Under the pieces are notes generated by a model, which was not told the origin of the DNA, did not search any database, and was given only the letters and a program-made list of their open reading frames with translations. Shown piece by piece: positions 52,600-61,575 of a DNA stretch of 64,000 bases. The DNA is from JAIEPW01 sp964471915 (GTDB taxonomy: Bacteria; Acidobacteriota; Terriglobia; Bryobacterales; Bryobacteraceae), in NCBI GenBank assembly GCA_964471915.1, contig CAYYID010000021.1, positions 1 through 64,000 on the forward strand. The letters are read 5' to 3'. How positions within the stretch are numbered: the stretch's first letter is position 1; each line of letters begins with the position of its first letter. The translations under genes were made by a program, and so were the position numbers.

Positions 52600-52758
52600 C
52601 GCGCCACGCGCCGGCCGCACAGCGTAGCCGCGCCGAGGCGCGGACATGGACGGCCTCCCGCCATGGGTTTGGGTGGCATTCCCTAGCTCGGCGACTCCGG
52701 CAGGTTATCAAGTATCAGGGTATGTATAATCTGTCGGACCGAGGGCAAGGGAGGGTGC
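52600..52758 (+). promoter_or_regulatory. Promoter region of the GMC oxidoreductase gene
   Basis: TATAAT at 52725-52730 (preceded by TG two bases earlier) is a perfect -10; no good -35 is at 16-18 nt. GGGAGGG near 52749-52755 is a strong Shine-Dalgarno 4 nt before the ATG. Two TATCA repeats (in 52705-52718) lie just upstream of the -10. Confidence 0.5.
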
Positions 52759-54333
52759 ATGCACGACATCGTGATCGTCGGCGCCGGGACAGCCGGGAGC
52801 GTGCTGGCGGAGCGGCTGACGGCATCCGGACAGCTGCGGGTGCTCCTGCTGGAAGCCGGCGGCCAGCCTGCGAGCCAGTTCGTGCGGATCCCGGCCGGGT
52901 TCGCGCGGCTGTTCCGCTCCAAACTGGATTGGGCCTACGAAAGCGAACCGCTGACCGGCGCGGGGGGCCGGCGCGTCTTCACGCCGCGCGGCAAGATGCT
53001 GGGCGGCAGTTCCAACATGAACGCGATGATCCACCAGTGGTGCCACCCGGCGGATTTCGACGGCTGGGTGGACGCCGGCGCCACGGGCTGGAGCTGGCAG
53101 GAAGTGGCGCCAGTCTTCCGGGCACAGGAGCGCTGGCTCGGCGAAGACGGTGGCGGCGTGCGGGGACGCGAGGGTCCCATGACGATCTCGCCCAACCGGC
53201 ACGCGCATCCGCTCTCGCACCATTTTGTGGCGGCTGCCCGCGCAGCGGGGCTCACCGGTCCGCAGGACTATAACGGCGCAGCTTACGAAGGCGCCTGGAT
53301 GTGCCAGATCGCGCAGCAGGACGGCCGGCGCTACAGTGCCTACCACGCGTACCTGGAACCGGCGATGCGGCGCCCGAACCTGGAGGTACGCACGGGCGCG
53401 CACGCCGTGCGCATCGGGATTGAAAACGGGCGGGCCGCCAGCGTCACCGTCCGCCGCGGCGGCGTCGAGGAGACGCATCGCGCTGGGCGCGGGATCGTCC
53501 TGTGCGCCGGAGCGTACGGAACCCCGCAACTGCTGCTGCTCTCGGGTATCGGCCCGGCGGCTGACTTACAGCGCATGGGGATCACGCCCGTCCGGGACGC
53601 CGCCGAAGTCGGCGCGAATCTGCAGGAGCATCCGCTGGTGCCGGTCGTCCACCGGACCCGCGGCACGAACACGTTGAAGAGCGCGGAATCCCCGCTGACT
53701 CTGCTCCGCTACCTGTTGTTCCGCAGCGGCATGCTCGCCTCCAACGCGGTGGAGGCGATGGCCTTCACCCGGCTTCCGGAGGCGGGGGGCGCGCCGAACT
53801 TCGAGATGCTCTTCGCGCCCCTCGAATGGCGCAATCAGGGACTGGAGCCGCCGCGGATCGACGCCGTCTCGTGCGCGGCGATCCTCCTGACGCCGCGCTC
53901 CCGCGGGCGGGTTTGGCTCAAGACCGCCGACCCCCTGGCGGCGCCGGCGATTGACCTCGGGTTGCTGAGCGACCCCGAGGGCGCCGACGCCGCGGTGATG
54001 CTGGCGGGGCTGCGTCTGATCCGCAAGGTGCTGGGCACCGCCCCGCTGGCCCAATTCGGAGACGGGGAAGTTTTTCCCGGCGCGGGTTGCGACGATGACC
54101 GCGAGTTGCTCGCGCGGATGTGCACGGAGATCCAGACCGTGTACCATCCCACCAGCACCTGCCGGATGGGCTCGGATGCGGGCTCGATTGTCGATCCCCA
54201 ACTGCGGGTGCGTGGCCTGGACGGACTCTGGATCGCGGACGCATCGGTGATGCCGGCGGTCCCGCGGGGACATCCGAACGCCGTGGTCGCCATGATCGCC
54301 GGGCGGGCGGCGGATTGGATTCAAGCCGGTTAG
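52759..54333 (+). CDS. GMC-family FAD-dependent oxidoreductase
   Basis: A 524-residue flavoprotein: FAD dinucleotide motif GAGTAGSVLAERL at 8-20, GMC signature 1 around PRGKMLGGSSNMNAMIHQW, signature 2 GAYGTPQLLLLSGIGP, and the C-terminal catalytic pair His463 (YHPTSTCRMG) and His505 (GHPNAVVAMIAG). The family includes choline dehydrogenase, glucose oxidase and alcohol oxidases; a His-His pair is compatible with oxidation of a primary or secondary alcohol. No signal peptide, so cytoplasmic. It is convergent with the penicillin-acylase-like gene with only 9 nt between stops. Confidence 0.93.
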   Translation: MHDIVIVGAGTAGSVLAERLTASGQLRVLLLEAGGQPASQFVRIPAGFARLFRSKLDWAYESEPLTGAGGRRVFTPRGKMLGGSSNMNAMIHQWCHPADFDGWVDAGATGWSWQEVAPVFRAQERWLGEDGGGVRGREGPMTISPNRHAHPLSHHFVAAARAAGLTGPQDYNGAAYEGAWMCQIAQQDGRRYSAYHAYLEPAMRRPNLEVRTGAHAVRIGIENGRAASVTVRRGGVEETHRAGRGIVLCAGAYGTPQLLLLSGIGPAADLQRMGITPVRDAAEVGANLQEHPLVPVVHRTRGTNTLKSAESPLTLLRYLLFRSGMLASNAVEAMAFTRLPEAGGAPNFEMLFAPLEWRNQGLEPPRIDAVSCAAILLTPRSRGRVWLKTADPLAAPAIDLGLLSDPEGADAAVMLAGLRLIRKVLGTAPLAQFGDGEVFPGAGCDDDRELLARMCTEIQTVYHPTSTCRMGSDAGSIVDPQLRVRGLDGLWIADASVMPAVPRGHPNAVVAMIAGRAADWIQAG

Positions 54334-54342
54334 CGGCGCTGC

Positions 54343-56397
54343 CTACGGGATCCGTTCGGTCTTCTCGGCCTGCTTTTCGATCTCAGCCCGGTTGCGCAAC
54401 GCCGGACGGAGCTGGTTGCGCGACAACAGCTCCACCTGGTCGGAGATGTGCTTCGAACCGCTCTGCGACGCGTTGCCGTAGCTCAGCAGCGCGAACGCCC
54501 GGATCGGGTTGCCGAACTCGACGGTGGCGACGTAGCTGTCGCCGTGCCGCGCCGCGTACCGCCCATTGCCGAGCGCGCGGAACCCGAAGGTCCGAAAAAT
54601 ACCCAGCGGTCCGGGACCGCCCGATGCCGGCAAGTCGGCATTTCCGGCCCGCAGCCGGAACGCTTCACCCCACGCCGGATCGAGCCGCCCGAAGTTCGTG
54701 CGGACCTCCTGCGTCGCCGCCGCCAGCGCCTTCACGGCCTCTCCCGGGTTCGCCAGTCCGGAAGGACCCGCGAGCGGTTCTTTCGGGTTCCAGGCCACAC
54801 GGTAATGTTTCGTCGCGCCGGGGTCGAAGCGCATCGCGTCGCCATTCCGCGACCAGTGCCGCGTGAACGCCTCGAACAGCACTGCTCCGCGGCTGGCCGC
54901 GTTCACGGTGCGGTCCCATTTCTCGAGCACCGCCGCGGCTTCGGGCTGCGACGGCTTCGCGGCGGCGATCAGGTCCGGCAGGACACGCCCCGCCATCTCG
55001 ACCGCCGTCGAATGCTTGCGCGCCATGAAGTCCTCGAACGTCAGCTTCGCCGGCTCGCTGAGCAGCCGCACGGAGCTTTGCGCCCGAAACTGAAAGAAGC
55101 GCGGCGCGACGTACGCGGGATACCGCGCCGGATCAAGCGACGGCGGCAGCGTGTCCACCCACGGCGGATCGTTGGCGTTCTGCAGCCAGCCGGCCGGCGG
55201 ATCCACCAGCTTCGGCAAATCGCGATACTCGTGCGTGCGCGTCCAGAGGGTCTGCTTCGAGGTCCCGGGGACGATCCAGTCCCAGCGGTAGTCGCCCGCC
55301 GGACGCTTGGGCACGCGGCCGTTGAACAAGTGCAGAATGTGGCCGTCACGGTCCGCGTAGATGACGTTGTACGCCGGGATCTGCAGCCGCGCCAGTTGCT
55401 TCTCGAACTGCGCCAGGTTCCCGGCCTGCGCCATCATCCAATACTGGTGCAGCATCCACGGCTGGTCGAGGCTCGCCATCCGCATGGCGACCGCCTTGCC
55501 CTTGCGTTCCACCATCACGGGCCCGTGGACCGAGCGCCGCACACGCAGCGGCTCGTCTTTGAGCGATCCGTCCGGCTGCCGGACCTTCAAGGGAACGGTT
55601 CTTTCGTCCAGCTTGCGCGAACCACTGCCCCAGCGGTATCCCGCGCCGGTCAGTTCCAGCTCGTAGAGGTCCGTGTTGTCGATCGGATTCACCGTGGTCA
55701 TCCAGCCGAGGTGGTCATTGAACCCGAGCCGGATCACCGGGATCCCCACCTGCGCCGCGCCCGAGATGTCGACGCCGGGCGCCACCAGGTGCGCCTCCAT
55801 ATAGGTCGTCGAGCCGCCCCATTCCAGGTGCGGATTGATCAGCAGCATCGCCTTGCCGTTCGCGGACTTCGCGGGCGCCACCGCCCAGCCGTTCGAGCCG
55901 TTCTCCCATTCGCGCTCCACGCGATTGCGCAGCGACGAAGGACCGACAATGCCCAGGTGCACCACGCGCTGCGCGTGGCGCATCACGTCGGCGCCGTCCA
56001 CGGGCAGCACCTGCCGCACCGAGGGGGCGATCTCGTCCGGATGCTCGCGCGCGTAGTCGTTCAGGCCCTGCACGAAGGCGTCGATGAGCTTCCGGAAGTC
56101 CGCCGGCTGGCGGCGGTACCAATCCGCGCCGCGCTCGGGCGCGCCCAGGGTCCACAGCCACTGATCCCCGGCCAGGAAGTCCCGGCCCCAGTACTCGGCG
56201 CCGCGGCCCCGCGCTTCGCCATACTGCCGCAGCAGCAGGTTCGCGTGGTTGTGCATTTGCGCGCGGCCGTAGGCGTAGAACAGCGAAGCGTGGTCCTTGG
56301 CGTAGATGTGCGGGACGCCCCAGCGGTCCCACAGGATCTCCGCGCGCGGTTCCGCCGCCGCGGCTGCAACGGCCAGCAAGGCAAGCCAGGTTCTCAT
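54343..56397 (-). CDS. Penicillin acylase-family Ntn hydrolase
   Basis: A 684-residue precursor with a short signal peptide (LALLAVAAAAA). The alpha-chain part begins IEVRWDRWGVPHIYA-like text (here ILWDRWGVPHIYAKDH) and ends before the nucleophile: Ser168 in WENGSNGWAVAP starts the beta chain after autocatalytic cleavage. Further family motifs: LLINPHLEWG, GFNDHLGWMTTVNPIDNTD, VHGPVMVERKGKAVAMR and WLQNANDPPWV. Family members cleave amide bonds of penicillin G, acyl-homoserine lactones or other acylated amines; specificity is not readable. The start overlaps the stop of the upstream propeller gene by 4 nt (ATGA), so translation is coupled. Confidence 0.93.
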   Translation of the reverse strand: MRTWLALLAVAAAAAEPRAEILWDRWGVPHIYAKDHASLFYAYGRAQMHNHANLLLRQYGEARGRGAEYWGRDFLAGDQWLWTLGAPERGADWYRRQPADFRKLIDAFVQGLNDYAREHPDEIAPSVRQVLPVDGADVMRHAQRVVHLGIVGPSSLRNRVEREWENGSNGWAVAPAKSANGKAMLLINPHLEWGGSTTYMEAHLVAPGVDISGAAQVGIPVIRLGFNDHLGWMTTVNPIDNTDLYELELTGAGYRWGSGSRKLDERTVPLKVRQPDGSLKDEPLRVRRSVHGPVMVERKGKAVAMRMASLDQPWMLHQYWMMAQAGNLAQFEKQLARLQIPAYNVIYADRDGHILHLFNGRVPKRPAGDYRWDWIVPGTSKQTLWTRTHEYRDLPKLVDPPAGWLQNANDPPWVDTLPPSLDPARYPAYVAPRFFQFRAQSSVRLLSEPAKLTFEDFMARKHSTAVEMAGRVLPDLIAAAKPSQPEAAAVLEKWDRTVNAASRGAVLFEAFTRHWSRNGDAMRFDPGATKHYRVAWNPKEPLAGPSGLANPGEAVKALAAATQEVRTNFGRLDPAWGEAFRLRAGNADLPASGGPGPLGIFRTFGFRALGNGRYAARHGDSYVATVEFGNPIRAFALLSYGNASQSGSKHISDQVELLSRNQLRPALRNRAEIEKQAEKTERIP

Positions 56398-57626
56398 TTC
56401 TTGCGGGATCCGATCGCGTAGAGCGCCTTATCCGTGCGCAGGAACAGTTGCCCTTCCGAGACGGCGATGCTGCTCAACACAAACTCGGGGATACTGTTCT
56501 CGGCCAGGATCTCGAACTTGGGACCCGCGGCCAGCACCGTTGTCAGACCCTCTTCGTTCGTGAGGTAGATCTTGCCGTCCGCGAGCACCGGCGAGGCCGA
56601 ATACGTCCCGGGCTTGATGCGCTCGCCGCCGTAGATCTGCTGGCCGGTCTTCGCGTCCAGGCAGTAGACGATGCCGCGGTCGTCGGCCGAGTAGAAATAC
56701 TTGCCGTCGGAAACCGGCGTGGGGACGTCGGGTCCGTTATTGAACTGGAACACGCGGTGGGACTCGGTGACGTCGCCGCGCCCGCCCGGCCGGTACGCCT
56801 GCAGCGGCCGCACCCGCGTCGGCGCGTAGATGATCCCGTCGACGAAGATCGGCGACGCCACCACGCGATTCATGGGATTGTTCCGCGGGTTGAAGCCCTT
56901 GGCGCGCCACAGTTCCTTGCCGGTCGCGAGGTCGTGTCCGGTGAGCACGTCGCCGCCGCTGATCACCAGTTCGCCGTTGGCCAGTAGCGGCGTCGTGTAG
57001 GCGTCCGGCGACTCCGCGATCGCCTCAGTCGGCCGCTCGACGCGCCACACGGTCTTGCCGGTCTTGGCGTCGAGACGCAGCACGTACGACGGGTCGTCGG
57101 TCTTCATCCCGTGCAGGACTTCGATGTACAGCGCATCGCCCGCGAGCAACGGCGACGACGCGTAGCCCCAATTCAGGCCGAATGCCCCATGATCCTTCTG
57201 GATCTCGCGCGCCCACAGCTCCTTGCCCGCATAGTCGAAGGCTTTGACGATACCCGTGCCCGTGACGGTCCAGACGGCCTTGCCGTCGGTGACGGGCGTC
57301 GGCGACGACATGTTCTGCTTGCGCATCTTCACGTCGCCGGCGCCGAGTAGCTTCTTCCAAAGGACCTTGGGGCCGGTGCGGTCGATGCACCACAACTCGA
57401 GGTTGCCGTTCTCGGCGACGTTGAGGAAAATCCGGTCGCCCCAGATCACGGGCGTCGAGCCGGACCACGCCGGAAGCGGCAGCTTCCAGGCGATGTTCTC
57501 CGTGGGGCTCCACTTGACGGGAAGATTCGTTTCGCCCGAGCGGCCATCGTTGCGTGGTCCGCGCCAGTTCGGCCAGTTTTCGGCCGCCAGGCTGAGGCAC
57601 GCGAGGAAAAGGAAGATCAGGCGCAT
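56394..57626 (-). CDS. Secreted PQQ-like (BamB-type) beta-propeller protein
   Basis: A 410-residue propeller protein with signal peptide (LIFLFLACLSLAA), opening ENWPNWRGPRNDGRSGETNL and continuing with PQQ-like blades (VWRVERPTEAIAESP, LDAKTGKTVW, GKELWRAKGF, VYCLDAKTGQQIYGG). Such proteins are abundant in acidobacteria and planctomycetes; most lack evidence of PQQ binding, so an enzymatic role is uncertain. It is the first gene of a two-gene operon with the penicillin acylase-like enzyme (4-nt overlap). The N-terminus at 57626 gives a clean signal peptide. Confidence 0.85.
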   Translation of the reverse strand: MRLIFLFLACLSLAAENWPNWRGPRNDGRSGETNLPVKWSPTENIAWKLPLPAWSGSTPVIWGDRIFLNVAENGNLELWCIDRTGPKVLWKKLLGAGDVKMRKQNMSSPTPVTDGKAVWTVTGTGIVKAFDYAGKELWAREIQKDHGAFGLNWGYASSPLLAGDALYIEVLHGMKTDDPSYVLRLDAKTGKTVWRVERPTEAIAESPDAYTTPLLANGELVISGGDVLTGHDLATGKELWRAKGFNPRNNPMNRVVASPIFVDGIIYAPTRVRPLQAYRPGGRGDVTESHRVFQFNNGPDVPTPVSDGKYFYSADDRGIVYCLDAKTGQQIYGGERIKPGTYSASPVLADGKIYLTNEEGLTTVLAAGPKFEILAENSIPEFVLSSIAVSEGQLFLRTDKALYAIGSRKK

Positions 57627-58064
57627 GATCAGTCAGGATAGCGAAGCGCGCGGGGAAGCGCTTGCCGCCGTCGGGCGCGCGGCTCTGGAAGCCGCCTGAC
57701 CGCAACGCGCCGGAAAGGGATATCCCCATTGCCGCGCCTGCCGGCGGGCGTTCGCCGAGGCAGTTCGGGGTCCGCTTCGATAGCAAGAAGTGATTGATTG
57801 CAGGGCAGTTGCGCGGGAGCGCCGGGAAATACGGGGGATGCCCCGGGATGACCCTGCGTTGCGGGAGGGCCGATTTACGGGGGTTTGGTGAGAGCGGCGC
57901 AGCGTGGGAGGGAAAATCTGGCGCAGCGCGGGACTGAGGCAAGTTTGCGGGTTTGGAGAATGTCTGCAAGTGGTTGGATAGTTTCGGGTTAGATGCTGAG
58001 GTTCCGGAGTTCAGGGGATGGCGGGGGATGCCCCCGAACTGCGGCGCTGCTACATTTATGTGTG
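57627..58064. other. Intergenic region with short repeats
   Basis: No gene was seen in 438 nt. The tract holds GGCGCAGCG(T/C)GGGA twice (57896-57909 and 57920-57933), a partial GGGGGATGCCCC element near 57834, and a better copy at 58004-58042 related to the 34-bp arms at 61650 and 62081. TACATT (58051-58056) is a -10 candidate for the peptidase gene, 8 nt before its ATG. Confidence 0.5.
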
Positions 58065-59657
58065 ATGAAGACCCTGCTTTTCCTGGCGGCCGCGGCTTCC
58101 TGCTGCGGCCAGATCGCACAGATTTCGGGTGAGAAGATCCGCGCCCACGTGAAGTTCTTGGCGAGCGATCTGTTGGAAGGGCGCAGTCCGGGCGACCGCG
58201 GCGGCAAGCTCGCGGAGCAGTACCTGGCGGCGCAGTTCGCGCTCCTGGGCCTGAAGCCCGCGGGCGACCACGGGACCTATCTGCAGCGCGTGCCGCTGGT
58301 GGGCGTGACGCCCCAACCGGCCTCGCAACTCGCCGTGGTGCGGGCCGGAGCGCCCGCGCGGTTCACCTGGCTCGACGATTTCGTCGGCATCTCGCGCGAG
58401 CAGAAAGAAGTCAGCGACTTCGACGCCGACGCGGTGTTCGTAGGCCACGGGATCACCGCGCCGGAGTACGGTTGGGAAGACTACAAGGGCGTTGATGTGA
58501 AGGGCAAGGTCGTCGTGCTGTTCACCGGCGAGCCGCCGTCCGACGACCCGAAGTTCTTCCAGGGACGCGCGCTGACCTACTACGGCCGCTGGACCTATAA
58601 GTACGAAGAAGCCGCGCGCCAGGGCGCGCGCGCCGCGATCATCATTCACACCACGCCCACGGCCAGCTACGGCTGGGAGGTGGTGCGCAGCAGTTGGGGC
58701 CGGGAAGATCCGCAAGTGAAGAACGCGCCGGGCGAGGCGGACCTGGCGTTCGCGGGCTGGGTGACTGCGGCCGCGAGCGAGAAGCTGACGGGGCGCGACG
58801 CCTCCGGGCTGCTGCAACTGGCGGATGCGCGCGGCTTCAAGCCCTTCTCGTTGAACGTGCGGGTACGCGGGTCGGCGCGCAGCGCGCTGCGCGAGATCGA
58901 GACCTACAACATCGCGGGCATGATTCCGGGCAGCGATCCGAAGCTGAAAGACGAAGCGGTCGTTTTCAGCGCGCACTGGGATCATCTCGGAGTCGGCGAG
59001 GCGGTGAACGGCGACACGATCCGTAATGGTGCGGTGGACAACGCGACGGGCTGCGGCATGCTGCTGGAAATGGCGCGCGCGTGGGCGGCGCTGGGCGTGA
59101 AGCCGCGCCGTTCGGCGATCTTCCTGGCGGTGACCGCCGAAGAGGGCGGGCTGCGCGGCAGCGAATACTACGGGCAGCACCCGGCGATCCCGGCGGCGAA
59201 GACGGCGCTGAACCTGAACTTCGATTCGTTCTTCCCGTTCGGCAAGACGCGCGACGTGCAGGTGACGGGCGCGGAGCGCACCACGGTGTGGCCGGCGGTG
59301 CAGGAGGCGGCGCGGCGGATGCAACTGGCCATTCGCCCGGACGCGCGCCCGGAGGCCGGGCATTATTACCGCAGCGATCATTTCTCGATGGCGCGCGTCG
59401 GGATCCCGGCGTTTTCGATCAATGCGGGCACGGAGTTCGCGGGTATGGCGGCGGGCGAGGGCGCGAAGATCCACGAGGCGTACAACGCGAGGAGCTACCA
59501 TCAACCGTCGGACGAGTACAAGGACGACTGGAACTTCGCCGGCATGGAGCAGATGGCGCAGTTCGGGCTGCTCATCGGGATGAACGTGGCGAACGATCCG
59601 CGGATGCCCACGTGGGTGGCGGGCGATGAGTTTCTGAAGGCGCGGGAGAAGAAATGA
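58065..59657 (+). CDS. Secreted M28-family metallopeptidase with PA domain
   Basis: A 530-residue zinc exopeptidase. Signal peptide (KTLLFLAAAASCCGQ), an N-terminal peptidase part, a PA insert (about 125-260), then the di-zinc peptidase core: His304 and Asp306 in HWDHLG, bridging Asp325 in GAVDNATG, Glu359-Glu360 in TAEEGGLRG, Asp387 in LNFDSF and His479 in SYHQPSDEY. All family metal ligands are present. M28 enzymes release N-terminal amino acids or cleave small peptides. ATG 58065 lies 8 nt after TACATT, as for a leaderless mRNA; upstream in-frame codons would precede the signal peptide. Its 3' end overlaps the crotonase start by 4 nt. Confidence 0.93.
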   Translation: MKTLLFLAAAASCCGQIAQISGEKIRAHVKFLASDLLEGRSPGDRGGKLAEQYLAAQFALLGLKPAGDHGTYLQRVPLVGVTPQPASQLAVVRAGAPARFTWLDDFVGISREQKEVSDFDADAVFVGHGITAPEYGWEDYKGVDVKGKVVVLFTGEPPSDDPKFFQGRALTYYGRWTYKYEEAARQGARAAIIIHTTPTASYGWEVVRSSWGREDPQVKNAPGEADLAFAGWVTAAASEKLTGRDASGLLQLADARGFKPFSLNVRVRGSARSALREIETYNIAGMIPGSDPKLKDEAVVFSAHWDHLGVGEAVNGDTIRNGAVDNATGCGMLLEMARAWAALGVKPRRSAIFLAVTAEEGGLRGSEYYGQHPAIPAAKTALNLNFDSFFPFGKTRDVQVTGAERTTVWPAVQEAARRMQLAIRPDARPEAGHYYRSDHFSMARVGIPAFSINAGTEFAGMAAGEGAKIHEAYNARSYHQPSDEYKDDWNFAGMEQMAQFGLLIGMNVANDPRMPTWVAGDEFLKAREKK

Positions 59658-60427
59658 TCACGACGGAGCGCCGCGGGCATGTCTTTCTGATGGGCCTGAA
59701 CCGCGTGGAGAAGCGCAACGCCTTCGATCCGCCGATGTTCCACGCGCTGGCCGCGGCCTATGGCGAATACGAGCGCGACCCGGAGCTGTGGTGCGCGGTG
59801 GTGTTCGCGCACGGGGATCACTTTTCGGGCGGGATCGACCTGGCGCAGTATTCCGAGCGTTTCGCGCAGCCGAGCGATGCTTTTCCGATGGGGGAGGGCG
59901 AGATCGATCCGTTCGGGATGCGGTCCCATCTCACCAAGCCGCTGGTGATTGCCGCGCACGGAATCGCGTACACCATCGCGATCGAGATGATGCTGGCGGC
60001 CGACATCCGGATCGCGGCGGCGGACGTGCGGTTCGCGCAGCTCGAAATCTGCCGCGGGCTGTATCCGCTGGGCGGCGCGCCGTTCCGGCTGGCGCGCGAA
60101 GCCGGCTGGGGCAACGCGATGCGCTGGCTGCTGACGGGCGAGGAGTTCGGCGCGGCGGAGGCGCTGCGCATCGGGCTGATCCAGGAGATCACGGAGCCGG
60201 CGAAGCAACTGGAGCGGGCGGTCGCGCTCGCGGAGCGGATCGCGGAACAGGCGCCGCTGGGCGTGAAGGCGACGCTCAAGTCCGCGCGGTCGGGCCTGTA
60301 CGAGGGTGAGGCAGAGGCGATCCGGCGGATGCGCGAGGATCTGCCGGAGATCATGGCAAGCGCGGACATGGCGGAGGGCGTGGCGAGTTTCCGGGAGCGG
60401 CGGAAGGCGCGGTTCACGGGGAGGTAG
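59654..60427 (+). CDS. Enoyl-CoA hydratase/isomerase (crotonase) family protein
   Basis: A 257-residue crotonase-fold enzyme. Oxyanion-hole segments are GDHFSGGIDL and AAHGIAYTIAIEMMLAADIR; Glu131 in QLEICRGLYPLGG aligns with one catalytic glutamate, whereas the second position, in GAPFRLAREAGWGN, has no clear acidic residue at the usual place, so the reaction may be isomerisation or hydrolysis rather than hydration. Translation is coupled to the peptidase gene (ATGA overlap, 59654-59657), an unusual pairing. The next gene starts 3 nt downstream. Confidence 0.9.
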   Translation: MITTERRGHVFLMGLNRVEKRNAFDPPMFHALAAAYGEYERDPELWCAVVFAHGDHFSGGIDLAQYSERFAQPSDAFPMGEGEIDPFGMRSHLTKPLVIAAHGIAYTIAIEMMLAADIRIAAADVRFAQLEICRGLYPLGGAPFRLAREAGWGNAMRWLLTGEEFGAAEALRIGLIQEITEPAKQLERAVALAERIAEQAPLGVKATLKSARSGLYEGEAEAIRRMREDLPEIMASADMAEGVASFRERRKARFTGR

Positions 60428-60429
60428 CG

Positions 60430-61575
60430 GTGGTGCGGTTAGTGGGGCTGCTCGCAGTAGTAGCGAGTGCGGCGGACTTCCAGTCCGTGCGGGCGGCGGC
60501 GCGCCGGTTCGAGCGGGCCTATCCGAACGGTTTGCGCCAGATCGATACGCCGGAACTCGAGAGGCTCAAGAGAGAGGCGCTCGCGTGGTTTGAAGCGGAA
60601 CTCGCGCGCACCGGGGATCCCGTTGCAGCGGCCACCCGGCTGAACCGGCAGATTCCGAGGATCACCGCGCCGCGTTCCAGCGATCCCGATAAGAACCTTT
60701 TCCAAGCCAACGTCGGTACCGTATCCCCGGTGCGCGCCAGCCGGTTTCGGGTAAGCCCCGATCATGCGGTAGTGGTCATCGGCGTGGGCATCGTGTGCGG
60801 CTACGACGAGTCCGTCTTTGTCTATCGGAAGGCGGATCGCTGGAGCAGGGTGCTGGCGATCGAGGCCACGGAGTCCCCGGGGCGGCCTTACCTGCCGCGG
60901 TACTATCAGCACCTGTTGCTCTCGCCGACGGACGAGAGCGGGCGAAGGCTGTTCGCGGCCGACAGCTTCCATCCGTGGTGCACCTCGAACTTCAGCAGGT
61001 ACACCGTGCTGGCGTTCCAACTGAGCGAGGTTCGCGCGGAGGAGGTTGCGTTTCTGACCTTTTCGAGCTGGGGGCGAATCTCAAAACTGAAGGTCGACAA
61101 CCGCGGCCTGCTCGCTGAGTACTACGATACCGAGGGCGACCGACACCCCAGGATTCCGCTGCACCTCCGCTTTTACCAGGGGTACTTCGAACGCGTGGAG
61201 CCGATTGCCCACTACGTCGAGGACTTCGTCGCCGAGTGGACCCAAACGCCATGGCCGGAAGCGGCCCGCTGGTCCCGTGTCACCGACTTGGAGGAACTCG
61301 CACGGGCCCACCGCGAGCGCCACGAAGAGCGTTTCTACCGGCGGATTGCAAGCCTGCATGGCTGCACGCAACCGGACTTGTTCCAAGTCGGTGCGAGGTT
61401 CGAACAAAGGGACGCCATGAAGGATCGAGTCAGCTATTGGCGCTACTACATCGTGCGGCAACTCGCCGCGGAGAGCTTCCGAATGGAGGAGGTCCGGACG
61501 CAGACGCTGCCCGGTTGCCGCAGGGAACTCGAGTTCCGGTCGCGCGCCGACCCGGGGATCCCGATGCCTCAGTAA
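60430..61575 (+). CDS. Secreted protein of unknown function
   Basis: A 381-residue protein with a signal-like N-terminus (RLVGLLAVVASAADF). The mature part is rich in charged and aromatic residues (VVVIGVGIVCGYDESVFVYR, SPTDESGRRLFAADSFHPWC, DRHPRIPLHLRFYQGYFERV, CTQPDLFQVGARFEQRDAMK). I do not recognise the family. Starts are GTG 60430 or GTG 60433. It lies 2 nt after the crotonase stop, so the three genes peptidase-crotonase-unknown form one operon, which is the only clue to its role. Confidence 0.75.
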   Translation: MVRLVGLLAVVASAADFQSVRAAARRFERAYPNGLRQIDTPELERLKREALAWFEAELARTGDPVAAATRLNRQIPRITAPRSSDPDKNLFQANVGTVSPVRASRFRVSPDHAVVVIGVGIVCGYDESVFVYRKADRWSRVLAIEATESPGRPYLPRYYQHLLLSPTDESGRRLFAADSFHPWCTSNFSRYTVLAFQLSEVRAEEVAFLTFSSWGRISKLKVDNRGLLAEYYDTEGDRHPRIPLHLRFYQGYFERVEPIAHYVEDFVAEWTQTPWPEAARWSRVTDLEELARAHRERHEERFYRRIASLHGCTQPDLFQVGARFEQRDAMKDRVSYWRYYIVRQLAAESFRMEEVRTQTLPGCRRELEFRSRADPGIPMPQ

